Of a DNA stretch of 17,347 nt, positions 7,878 to 14,400 are shown piece after piece (the first letter of the stretch is position 1; each line of letters starts with the position of its first letter). This DNA comes from Clostridia bacterium (GTDB lineage Bacteria > UBA6262 > WVXT01 > JAUXBS01). Under the pieces are notes generated by a model. The model made no database searches. It saw only the letters and a list, made by a program, of their open reading frames with translations, and was not told the DNA's origin. The stretch is from positions 1 to 17,347 of the forward strand of contig JAUXDE010000024.1 in assembly GCA_030618495.1 (NCBI GenBank). The letters run 5' to 3'. Made by a program: the position numbers and the translations under genes.

Positions 7878-9722
7878 TTAATTCCTTCTTCTCTTGGACA
7901 GAAGAATGACACTCCTTAAATCATCTTCATTCAACGCTTCAAGCCATTTTTTGTCAAATCCCGGCTGCTGTGTAATCTGGGCTATGGCGGCAAGAACCTT
8001 CAGGTGCAGGTTACGCTCGTCCGGAGAACCCGCAAGAATAAAAATAATATGAGCCAATTTATCTTCCGGAAAAATAATACCCGCCCTTGCCCTCACAACA
8101 AGTATCTTGAAAATATTTTTCCCCTCAACGATTATATGAGGAATCGCAAGCTTTTCCCTTATCATGGTGCTGGAATCATTTTCTCTTTCAAGCAGTTTAT
8201 TAAATATATTTTCAGGGGACTGGTTTAATTCACCCCCTAAAATATCCGAAACTTTCCTGAAGAAATCCTCTATTTTAAGGGGAGCTTCAATATCCAGTAT
8301 TTTGCTGTCTTCAATAAGCCCGTGAAACCTGTCTTCCGTAACATCATCTCTCTGAACAACTATGTCCTTTAACTCCGTAAGTATGCTGTCCGACATCAAT
8401 TCCTTATCCCTGGAAACCAGTCTTTCCAGGGCATAGATTAAAGCTGAATCCTTTGATGTCCTTTTTTCAACGTATACCTTGTACCATATTACCCCCAGCA
8501 AAAGGAAGATTGAAGTTAAAAATATTATGCCCGTCCCCATCTCTATCAGGAGGAACACGCCTCCCGCTATCCCGACAATCTGCATGTACGGGTAAAGGGG
8601 ACTGCGAAACTTTGGCCTGTAACTTAAAATCTTGCTTTCCCTGAACATAATTAGTGTCATGTTGGCAAGGATAAACAGCAAAATCAATATGCTGGAGGCA
8701 ATCTTAACCAGCAGTTCCAGTTCCAGGAATAGAATAGCAATAATCATGAAAATACCCGTAACAACTATAGACCTGATTGGAGTGTTAAACTTTGGACTTA
8801 TCTTGCTGAAAACACCCGGTAGGAGTTTATCCCTGCTCATCCCAAGGGGATACTTCGAAGCGCTCATGATGCCCGCATTGGCAGTTGAGATAAATGCAAG
8901 GAATGCCCCAACGCTGATTATTGTCTTGAAAACACTTCCTCCTATAACACCCGCTCCGTCGGATATCGGGGTAAGGTTCCCCGCCAGTTCTGAGGGCTCT
9001 AAAACCCCGACGGTTACCCAGATGACAAGACCGTATAGCACTGACCCCAGAAGAAGCGAGAGTATCATGCCAAGCGGTAGATTTTTTCCGGGATTCTCTA
9101 TTTCCTCGGCCAGCGCCGCCACTTTTGTCAGCCCGCCATAGGAAATAAAAACAAAACTTGCCGTGGCAAACATGGCCCCCAATCCCTTGTTGAAAAACGG
9201 GGAGAAATTGGCTGTGTTCACTGTCCCGGCGCCCCAGATAACGTAGCCGGCAAGCGCGCCCACAAGCCCAAGAACCAGAATTACCTGGAACCTGCCCGCT
9301 TCCTTTGCGCCTGCAATGTTGAGAAAGATAAAGAATAGGCAGCAGGCAAGCGCTATTAATTTTATGGGTATGTTTGTAATTATACTCACGTAGGCGCCCA
9401 TGCCTATAAGGGCAAAAGCGCCCTTAAGACTTAATGAGAACCAGCTGCTGAAACCCGCCACCGTACCTAAAAGCGGCCCGAATCCTCTCATAATGTAATA
9501 ATAGTCCCCGCCGGCCTTGGGCATTGCCGTTGTAAGTTCGGCCTTGCTCATAAGGGTGGGAATACAGAACAGCCCCGCAAGTAAATAGGAAAGTACTACG
9601 GCAGGCCCTGCTCTTTGAAAGGCAAGTCCCGGCAGGATAAACAAACCTGAACTTATCATTGCCCCGGTGGCGATACAAACAACCTTTAAAAGTGAAAGTT
9701 CCTTTTTTAGTTCCTTATTCAT
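7878..9722 (-). CDS. APC-family amino-acid permease fused to a PTS EIIA (fructose/nitrogen-type) domain
   Basis: The 614-residue protein has two parts. Residues 1 to about 425 are an APC-superfamily permease with about 12 membrane helices; helix 1 carries GAMISSGLFILPG, matching the substrate-binding GxxIGxGIF pattern. After a soluble linker, residues about 470-614 match the EIIA type-2 domain of the phosphotransferase system. H529 in LAIPHIIVEG sits where the phosphorylated histidine lies, and a second family histidine, H573, is in RNLHLKVL. Permease-EIIA fusions occur in several bacterial phyla, but how EIIA controls transport is not established. Inference: phosphorylation or the domain itself gates uptake according to energy or nitrogen state. 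No other PTS gene is in the window. The ATG (9720-9722) has AAAGGA 9 bases upstream. It follows the TPR gene by 70 bases and may be cotranscribed. The amino-acid substrate is unknown. Confidence 0.9.
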   Translation of the reverse strand: MNKELKKELSLLKVVCIATGAMISSGLFILPGLAFQRAGPAVVLSYLLAGLFCIPTLMSKAELTTAMPKAGGDYYYIMRGFGPLLGTVAGFSSWFSLSLKGAFALIGMGAYVSIITNIPIKLIALACCLFFIFLNIAGAKEAGRFQVILVLGLVGALAGYVIWGAGTVNTANFSPFFNKGLGAMFATASFVFISYGGLTKVAALAEEIENPGKNLPLGMILSLLLGSVLYGLVIWVTVGVLEPSELAGNLTPISDGAGVIGGSVFKTIISVGAFLAFISTANAGIMSASKYPLGMSRDKLLPGVFSKISPKFNTPIRSIVVTGIFMIIAILFLELELLVKIASSILILLFILANMTLIMFRESKILSYRPKFRSPLYPYMQIVGIAGGVFLLIEMGTGIIFLTSIFLLLGVIWYKVYVEKRTSKDSALIYALERLVSRDKELMSDSILTELKDIVVQRDDVTEDRFHGLIEDSKILDIEAPLKIEDFFRKVSDILGGELNQSPENIFNKLLERENDSSTMIREKLAIPHIIVEGKNIFKILVVRARAGIIFPEDKLAHIIFILAGSPDERNLHLKVLAAIAQITQQPGFDKKWLEALNEDDLRSVILLSKRRRN

Positions 9723-9761
9723 TTTTTAATTTCCTTTATTGCTTCAATAAAATGGTTGGTA

Positions 9762-9773
9762 TAGTGTGGTGTT
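9762..9773. repeat. TAGTGTGGTGTT dispersed repeat, copy 1
   Basis: TAGTGTGGTGTT in the 70-base gap between the TPR gene stop and the permease start. An identical 12-base copy lies at 12301-12312, also just downstream of a stop codon (that of the cupin's upstream neighbour, the rhomboid gene). A looser relative (TTGTGGTGTGTTA) occurs at 809-821. Possibly a REP-type remnant; function unknown. Confidence 0.4.
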
Positions 9774-9792
9774 ATCAAATAAACCGCCGGTT

Positions 9793-11904
9793 TTAATTCG
9801 TTTCATCAATACTTTTGATAAGTTTATAATTACTCTTTGCCTCGGGCAGTTCCGGGTTTATTTCAAGAGCCTTCTTGATTTCCTTTTCCGCCTTCTCTTT
9901 CATCCCTTTGCCCCAGTAGGCAACTCCAAGCCCGTTATAAGCGGCCGCGAAATCCGGCTTGATCTTAATTGCCTTCTTATAAACCTTAACAGCTTCATCA
10001 TATTTCTGTGAATTATTATAAATAACCCCAAGGTTGTTATAAGCGCCTGCGGATTCAGCGTCAAAACCGATAGCTTTCCTGTGGGTAATTATCGCCTTAT
10101 CCGTCATGCCTTTAGCAAAATATACTTCCCCGATAGAATTGTATGCCCTGGCGTAATCGGGTTTTAACTTTATAACCTTATTATAAAGCCGGAGTCCTTT
10201 GTCATATTCCTTATTTTTGACGGCCATAACTCCCAGGTTATAATACCCTTCAAAGTAATCGGGATCCGATTCCACGGATTTCTTATATTCCTCAACGGCT
10301 TCTTCCTCCCTGCCGGTATTAAGATAAATACAGCCAAGGTTATTATGCGTCTTTGAATGCTGTGGATTAATCTTCAACACTTCCCTGTATTTGGCTATTG
10401 CCTCCTCGTGCATACCCCTCTTGTGAAAAGCTTCGGCGGCATTAAACATTATTTCATCAGCGTAGTATTCGGTATCCTTTATCCTCTCGTAAATCTCCTG
10501 CGCCTTTTCATTGGAACCTGATCTTTCATAAGCCATGGCAAGGTTATTGTGGGCAATTGCATAAGTCGGCCTTAAATCAATGACCTTCTCAAATTTCTCA
10601 ATTGCCTTATCATGCATCCCTTTATTTAAATAATACAGCCCCAGCCCGTTAAGCGCGCGGTAACTTGCGGGATTTTGTTTTATAGTACTCGAACACAGAT
10701 TGAATCCATTCTTCCAGTCAACATTACGGTTTACCGTTAAAAACCCGTAAACAAGAATCAACAGCATCGAAAAACCAACAGTTGCTTTTCTTGCCCACCG
10801 GATATTTGAATTATATAATCTCATGGCAAGAACAGCCAGTACCGCGTAAAAACCTATAGACGGAAGGTACAGGAACCTCTCCGCAACAATAACATCCTGC
10901 AGTGGAATTATATTTGAAACAGGAAGCAGCGTTACAAAGAACCAGAAAATAAAGAAAGACAACTTCCTTGAATTCGCAAACAGCCTGCCGGCAAGAACCA
11001 GCAGTCCCAGGACCAGAACCGCGGAACCAACCACATGAACATCAAAGAGTGATTTCGCAGGGAGGAAACCATGTTCAGCGCATAAACCCAGCGGCGCCAG
11101 CAGTAACCCCGCGTAGAAAGCCGTGGCTTTTAACATGGTAAGCACCGCCGTGAAAACACTTCCGCCTACAAATTCATCCTGCCCGCTCAACCTGCCGAGA
11201 ACAATAGATCTCAGGAGAACATACAGGATGCCCGCGCAAATAAATGGCACGTAGGATTTAAACCTTTTTTTCAAGCCCTTCATGCCGTCAAGGAAAAAGA
11301 AATCATACAGTATCAGGATTACCGGCAGTGTTATTGCCATTTCCTTACCGAACAGCGCCATTACAAAAGCTATCAACGAACCGGCATATAAAAATTTCAG
11401 GTCTTGAGAGCCATCTTCCTTTTTCCCGCGCATTTTAATCCAGAAAAACAATGACAGTAGAAAGAAAAAAGACGATATCAGGTTGGACCTTTGCGATACC
11501 CATGCAACGGTTTCCGTCTGAATCGGGTGAACTATAAAAAGCGCGGATACCATGAGTGCCAGCGCTTTGTTCCTGAAGATAAGACCTGCAAGGAAATAAA
11601 GCATTACACCGTTAAGCGCATGCCATAACACATTTGACAGGTGATAGCCGAAAGGATTCAATTTGAAAATAAAATAATCCAGGGCGTACGTTATCGCAGA
11701 CAGCGGACGGTATATGTAAAACTCACCCTTTGAAGAGAAGGATTTAACTGAAGTGAAAAAAGAAGGGATATTTTTTAAACTTCTTATTGAATCGTTTTTT
11801 TCTACAAAATGAACATCATCGTAAACAAATTTGTTCCCCAGTGAATTCGCATATACCGCCGCGCAAATGCCTATAATTACAATTACACATTTAGTATTAC
11901 TCAT
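9793..11904 (-). CDS. TMTC-like GT-C membrane glycosyltransferase with C-terminal TPR repeats
   Basis: This 703-residue protein has an N-terminal membrane domain (about 1-400, roughly ten or more helices) and eight tetratricopeptide repeats (about 415-690). D29-D30 in FVYDD follow the first helix, where GT-C glycosyltransferases carry their catalytic acid. HPIQTETVAW and AERFLYLPS resemble conserved stretches of TMTC-type O-mannosyltransferases. The repeats follow the TPR consensus, for example AHNNLAMAYERSGSNEKAQEIY and GAYNNLGVIYNNSQKYDEAVKVY. Inference: it transfers a sugar from a lipid donor to proteins or a surface polymer, with the TPR part binding the acceptor; the substrate is unknown. 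The ATG at 11902-11904 lacks a recognisable ribosome site (AT-rich upstream), yet the protein starts naturally at a first helix, so the start is likely correct. Uncultivated phyla such as Omnitrophota carry many such genes. Confidence 0.82.
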   Translation of the reverse strand: MSNTKCVIVIIGICAAVYANSLGNKFVYDDVHFVEKNDSIRSLKNIPSFFTSVKSFSSKGEFYIYRPLSAITYALDYFIFKLNPFGYHLSNVLWHALNGVMLYFLAGLIFRNKALALMVSALFIVHPIQTETVAWVSQRSNLISSFFFLLSLFFWIKMRGKKEDGSQDLKFLYAGSLIAFVMALFGKEMAITLPVILILYDFFFLDGMKGLKKRFKSYVPFICAGILYVLLRSIVLGRLSGQDEFVGGSVFTAVLTMLKATAFYAGLLLAPLGLCAEHGFLPAKSLFDVHVVGSAVLVLGLLVLAGRLFANSRKLSFFIFWFFVTLLPVSNIIPLQDVIVAERFLYLPSIGFYAVLAVLAMRLYNSNIRWARKATVGFSMLLILVYGFLTVNRNVDWKNGFNLCSSTIKQNPASYRALNGLGLYYLNKGMHDKAIEKFEKVIDLRPTYAIAHNNLAMAYERSGSNEKAQEIYERIKDTEYYADEIMFNAAEAFHKRGMHEEAIAKYREVLKINPQHSKTHNNLGCIYLNTGREEEAVEEYKKSVESDPDYFEGYYNLGVMAVKNKEYDKGLRLYNKVIKLKPDYARAYNSIGEVYFAKGMTDKAIITHRKAIGFDAESAGAYNNLGVIYNNSQKYDEAVKVYKKAIKIKPDFAAAYNGLGVAYWGKGMKEKAEKEIKKALEINPELPEAKSNYKLIKSIDETN

Positions 11905-11930
11905 AATTTATTAATTAAGCGCAATCCGAA

Positions 11931-11953
11931 CGCAGCCTGAACCCTGCGCTGCG
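11931..11953. other. Hairpin in the cupin-TPR gap
   Basis: CGCAGC (11931-11936) and GCTGCG (11948-11953) form a 6-bp stem around an 11-base loop, extendable by two A-T pairs past a bulged base. It lies in the leader of the TPR gene, 27 bases before its ATG, and has no T-run, so it is not a standard terminator. It may affect message stability or be a repeat remnant. Confidence 0.3.
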
Positions 11954-11983
11954 GTTTCCCGGAAATTTTTATGAACAAGGATT

Positions 11984-12253
11984 TCAGCCGAATTTATAGA
12001 CTTTCTTTATTTTTTCAATCACTTCCCACTTGCACTTCAATCCTTTAGGGAACTCAACAAGGTCACCCTTCCCGAATGCGACTTCACCATCAGCCGTGGA
12101 AACCTTCGCCTTCCCCTCCTGGATATAACAGGTTTCAGTGTCCACATAAGCCCAGTCAAACGAACTCGGCTGGCATTCCCACCTTTGCCACTGTTTGATT
12201 CCCAGCGAATTCAACTCCTCCTCCGAAGGCTTTCTCACCTTGATTTCAGACAT
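11984..12253 (-). CDS. Small cupin protein (DUF861/cupin_3-like)
   Basis: An 89-residue single-domain cupin. Residues 1-30 form the usual lead-in with a tryptophan-rich WQRWECQPSSFDWAY. The barrel follows: ETCYIQEGKAKV (motif 1 region), GDLVEFPKGLKCKWEV (motif 2 region) and a closing KKVYKFG. As in the DUF861 group, the HxH of classical metal cupins is missing and ETCY stands in its place. Metal binding and catalysis are therefore uncertain. Proteins of this size and pattern are widespread but uncharacterised, so no reaction is proposed. The ATG at 12251-12253 has AGGGG 9 bases upstream. It sits alone between the rhomboid and TPR genes, with 70- and 79-base gaps, so any functional link to either is unproven. 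Confidence 0.85.
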   Translation of the reverse strand: MSEIKVRKPSEEELNSLGIKQWQRWECQPSSFDWAYVDTETCYIQEGKAKVSTADGEVAFGKGDLVEFPKGLKCKWEVIEKIKKVYKFG

Positions 12254-12300
12254 AATTCAAATCCCCTTTCCGGCAGCTTCACTGCTTAAAAATAAATCTC

Positions 12301-12312
12301 TAGTGTGGTGTT
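12301..12312. repeat. TAGTGTGGTGTT dispersed repeat, copy 2
   Basis: Exact 12-base match to 9762-9773, located 11 bases past the rhomboid stop codon in the gap before the cupin gene. Both copies have the same orientation relative to the surrounding genes and are followed by a degenerate AT-rich tail (ATCAAAT and GCTAACAT). Confidence 0.4.
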
Positions 12313-12323
12313 GCTAACATATC

Positions 12324-13151
12324 TCAGTTCCCCCTGGAAGTATACTCATTCATAATTTTTCTTTCTTCCGGGGTAAGACTCTCTATTCCCCCATCTAATA
12401 TCTTTTCCAGAATCCGGTTAACATTTTCTTCTGTCGGCTTCATTTTGGAATACTCATTTCCCCGCCAATTATAAACCCTGCCATGTTTTGAACGCGCGCC
12501 GGAACTCCCCGGTTTCAAATTGTACCTGAAAAAATTCATTATCTCAGAGAACCTTAGATACGCAAATCCTACAATCAACCCCCCGAAGTGACCGAAGTGT
12601 GAAATTAACGAACCGCGGTCCGTTACACCGCTTAAAAATGCGATAACCCCCAGTATAACGACGAAATATTTCGCTTTAATAGGAAAAAGGAAATACAGGT
12701 AAACATAAGTTTCCGGAAATGTTAAACCATATGCCGCAAGCAAACCGTATACCGCTCCCGAAGCCCCTATCGTGGGCATACTGTTGCCAATGGAGGTTAG
12801 CGTGATAAAAATCCCCGCGCCTATCCCGCAGATAAGATAATATCTAAGAAACTTTTTTGAGCCCCACGCCTGCTCCAGCGGCTTGCCGAACATATACAGC
12901 ACGAATGAGTTAATAAGCAGATGAAAAAAACCTCCATGTAAAAACATGTAAGTTAAAAGCTGCCATAAAAACAGCTTACCTACTACATATTTCGGGATAA
13001 GCCCGAAAATCAAGTAAATACTGTCGCCAAAAAAATACTCAAGGATTCCCTGCAGGAAGAAAACCGCTATATTGATTATAACCAGGTACTTTACGACGTT
13101 TGACCATGAACCGTAAGAAAAAGACGGCCGGTAGTAGTCCCTGTGCCCCAT
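12324..13151 (-). CDS. Rhomboid-family intramembrane serine protease
   Basis: The 275-residue protein has six or so membrane helices in residues 18-200 and a soluble C-terminal tail. The catalytic pair is intact: S131 in GASGAVYG and H188 in SHFGHFGG. The oxyanion/structural residues H72, H77 and N81 in HGGFFHLLINS are also present. Rhomboids cut single-pass membrane proteins within the bilayer; the substrate here is unknown. The tail (about 210-275) ends with a charged helical segment containing TEENVNRILEKILDGGIESL and TPEERKIM. This tail recurs in rhomboids of many environmental bacteria (DUF6576-like) and may bind partners in the cytoplasm. The ATG (13149-13151) has AAAGGA 6 bases upstream. 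A palindromic repeat (13170-13205) lies just before it, and no clear promoter is seen. Confidence 0.93.
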   Translation of the reverse strand: MGHRDYYRPSFSYGSWSNVVKYLVIINIAVFFLQGILEYFFGDSIYLIFGLIPKYVVGKLFLWQLLTYMFLHGGFFHLLINSFVLYMFGKPLEQAWGSKKFLRYYLICGIGAGIFITLTSIGNSMPTIGASGAVYGLLAAYGLTFPETYVYLYFLFPIKAKYFVVILGVIAFLSGVTDRGSLISHFGHFGGLIVGFAYLRFSEIMNFFRYNLKPGSSGARSKHGRVYNWRGNEYSKMKPTEENVNRILEKILDGGIESLTPEERKIMNEYTSRGN

Positions 13152-13169
13152 AAATATTCCTTTGAGTCT

Positions 13170-13205
13170 GGGGTCAGGCCCTTTTGCACTAAAAGACCTG
13201 ACCCC
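13170..13205. repeat. GGGGTCAGG palindromic repeat (REP-like hairpin)
   Basis: GGGGTCAGG (13170-13178) and CCTGACCCC (13197-13205) are perfect inverted 9-base arms. Further pairing of CTTTT with AAAAG extends the stem toward a short GCAC loop, with one or two unpaired bases. The arms share GGGGTCAG with the site at 7819. The hairpin lies 18 bases upstream of the rhomboid ATG and 51 bases past the zinc-ribbon stop. It has no T-run. It most resembles a REP/BIME-type element and could also shield the 3' end of the arg cluster message. Confidence 0.6.
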
Positions 13206-13249
13206 TTATAACCTCGCCTGAAAAACTGTTATTCCATACTACGGTCTAA

Positions 13250-13266
13250 CAAGAACTTATTTCTTG
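13250..13266 (-). terminator. Weak hairpin over the zinc-ribbon gene stop
   Basis: CAAGAA and TTCTTG form a 6-bp stem with a 5-base loop that contains the TAA stop of the 48-residue gene. On the minus strand only two T bases follow directly, so it would be a poor intrinsic terminator. It is listed because this is the end of the hisD-arg cluster and no better candidate is visible apart from the REP-like hairpin. Confidence 0.2.
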
Positions 13267-13403
13267 CCAAGAATTCTGAAAACCTTGGTCCCGCATGTCG
13301 GGCAAACGCCTTTCATTGCCTTCATGCCATTCTTCATTACAATTTCTGTCCCATCTTTAATTTCAACCTGTTTTTTGCATTTCATGCATCTTCCTTCTGC
13401 CAT
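13257..13403 (-). CDS. 48-residue zinc-ribbon protein (DUF5679-like)
   Basis: Reading from ATG at 13401-13403 gives 48 residues with two CxxC pairs: C6-x-x-C9 in GRCMKCKK and C34-x-x-C37 in GVCPTCGT. This is a compact zinc ribbon. The middle, VEIKDGTEIVMKNG, and the end, GTKVFRILGKK, match the DUF5679 pattern as I recall it; that family has no assigned function. The protein is basic overall and suggests nucleic-acid or ribosome contact, which is inference. GAAAGGA lies about 8 bases upstream of the ATG, and 27 bases separate it from the lysine-rich mini-gene. It is the last gene of the hisD-argC-argB run. It is not LysW, the carrier of lysine/arginine synthesis, because the acidic EDWGE tail is absent. 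Confidence 0.85.
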   Translation of the reverse strand: MAEGRCMKCKKQVEIKDGTEIVMKNGMKAMKGVCPTCGTKVFRILGKK

Positions 13404-13430
13404 TTTAGATTCCTTTCTACTAAGAAATTT

Positions 13431-13514
13431 TTATTTCTTTTTTTTCTTTGCTGCCTTTTTCTTTTTCTTAACTGGCTTTTTCTTTACCGTCTTTTTCTTC
13501 GCTTTACACGCCAC
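13431..13514 (-). CDS. 27-residue lysine-rich basic mini-protein
   Basis: A GTG start at 13512-13514 opens a 27-codon frame ending in TAA, with 17 lysines, 4 alanines and one each of proline, cysteine and threonine, as in KKKTVKKKPVKKKKKAAK. The AGGAGGTGA directly before it is both a near-perfect ribosome site (7-base spacer) and the last codons plus stop of argB, so translation should be coupled to argB. Lysine codons mix AAA and AAG (nine and eight), arguing against a slipped homopolymer artefact. Lysine/alanine/proline tails of this kind occur in bacterial histone-H1-like and other nucleic-acid-binding proteins. A role in binding DNA, RNA or ribosomes is inference. The frame could also be a chance A-rich stretch, but the start signal and the position inside an operon favour a real gene. 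Confidence 0.6.
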   Translation of the reverse strand: MACKAKKKTVKKKPVKKKKKAAKKKKK

Positions 13515-13520
13515 TCTTGT

Positions 13521-14396
13521 TCACCTCCTCTTCATGATTATCTGAGTACCCACTCCTTCTTTACTTAAAATCTCCTCAACTATGGAATTTTCATCCGTTC
13601 CCTTTATAATATGAACCTTTTCCACTCCATTTTTCAGAACATTAACGCTTGAAAGCAACTTGGGTATCATCCCTTCCCTGACTATTTCTCTCTTTACTAC
13701 CCTCCCGACGTCCACTACGGAAAGGGTGGAAAATATTTCATCTTTATGGCCGGTCATTATTCCCCTGACATCCGTTAAAATCATCAGTTTTGCCGCCTTA
13801 AGCGCTATGCTTACTGCTGCAGCGACATTATCGGCGTTAATGTTGTATAACTTCCCGCCGGGCCCGATTCCCATTGAAGATATTACCGGGACACAGTCGG
13901 TCGGCAATTTTTCTAATTTCTCAACATCCACGGAAGTTACCTTGCCCACAAAACCCAGGTCTGCCGACGTATCTTTCTTTACCTTTACAACCGCCCCCCC
14001 CTTGCCGTGAAAGCCGCGGGCGGGACAGCCTGCATTTTTAATTTTTTTAACTATCCTGCCGTTCAGTTCACCGAAACACCTGTCAAGAACAGGCAATAAC
14101 GTTTCCGGGGTGCATCTTTTCCCGTCAATTTTCTTTGAGGGTTCCTGCCCGCTTTTCCTGATTTCCTTATCAATATATTTCCCGCCACCGTGAACAACCA
14201 CCATGTTAATGCCGATGTACTTCTTCAGGAAAGCAATCTGGGAAACGATATTGTTCTCAGTGCTGTCCTTCAGTATGCTCCCCCCGTACTTCACGACAAC
14301 ATACCTTCCGCTGAACTTCTTTATGTTGGGAAGCGTCTCCAGCAGCCCTTTTATCTTGAGTTTAAACTCATTTCTTTTAACATCCGGTATTTCCAT
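13521..14396 (-). CDS. argB: Acetylglutamate kinase
   Basis: The 291-residue enzyme phosphorylates N-acetylglutamate with ATP, the second step of the acetylated arginine pathway. Family marks are VVKYGGSILKD (about residues 34-44, phosphate-binding glycine loop and catalytic lysine), VVHGGGKYIDKE (substrate loop), the IDGKRCT stretch holding the substrate-binding arginine, and NINADNVAAAVS. An N-terminal helix ahead of the kinase core (residues about 5-28, LKIKGLLETLPNIKKF) is like that of hexameric, arginine-inhibited forms, so feedback inhibition is plausible. It starts 4 bases after the argC stop (ATG at 14394-14396). Its own stop lies inside the ribosome site of the lysine-rich mini-gene. 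Length is normal. Cytoplasmic. Confidence 0.96.
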   Translation of the reverse strand: MEIPDVKRNEFKLKIKGLLETLPNIKKFSGRYVVVKYGGSILKDSTENNIVSQIAFLKKYIGINMVVVHGGGKYIDKEIRKSGQEPSKKIDGKRCTPETLLPVLDRCFGELNGRIVKKIKNAGCPARGFHGKGGAVVKVKKDTSADLGFVGKVTSVDVEKLEKLPTDCVPVISSMGIGPGGKLYNINADNVAAAVSIALKAAKLMILTDVRGIMTGHKDEIFSTLSVVDVGRVVKREIVREGMIPKLLSSVNVLKNGVEKVHIIKGTDENSIVEEILSKEGVGTQIIMKRR

Positions 14397-14400
14397 TTCT

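Noticed and set aside
9755-9768. Plus-strand TATAGT as a promoter antisense to the TPR gene
   Set aside because: The best -35 (TTGCTT) is only 15 bases away and weak, and nothing on the plus strand follows that would be expressed.
13167-13207. The GGGGTCAGG hairpin as a rho-independent terminator
   Set aside because: No T-run follows on either strand. The repeat sequence recurring elsewhere fits a REP-like element better.
13257-13403. LysW-type amino-group carrier protein beside argB and argC
   Set aside because: A small CxxC/CxxC protein next to argBC suggested a carrier-based pathway. The protein is basic and ends in GKK instead of the acidic EDWGE needed for attachment, and ArgB/ArgC look like the acetylated-pathway enzymes.
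13264-13545. Plus-strand open frame with a run of phenylalanines
   Set aside because: The phenylalanine run is the complement of the lysine codons in the 27-residue mini-gene, and the rest is antisense to the zinc-ribbon gene. The minus strand has good ribosome sites.
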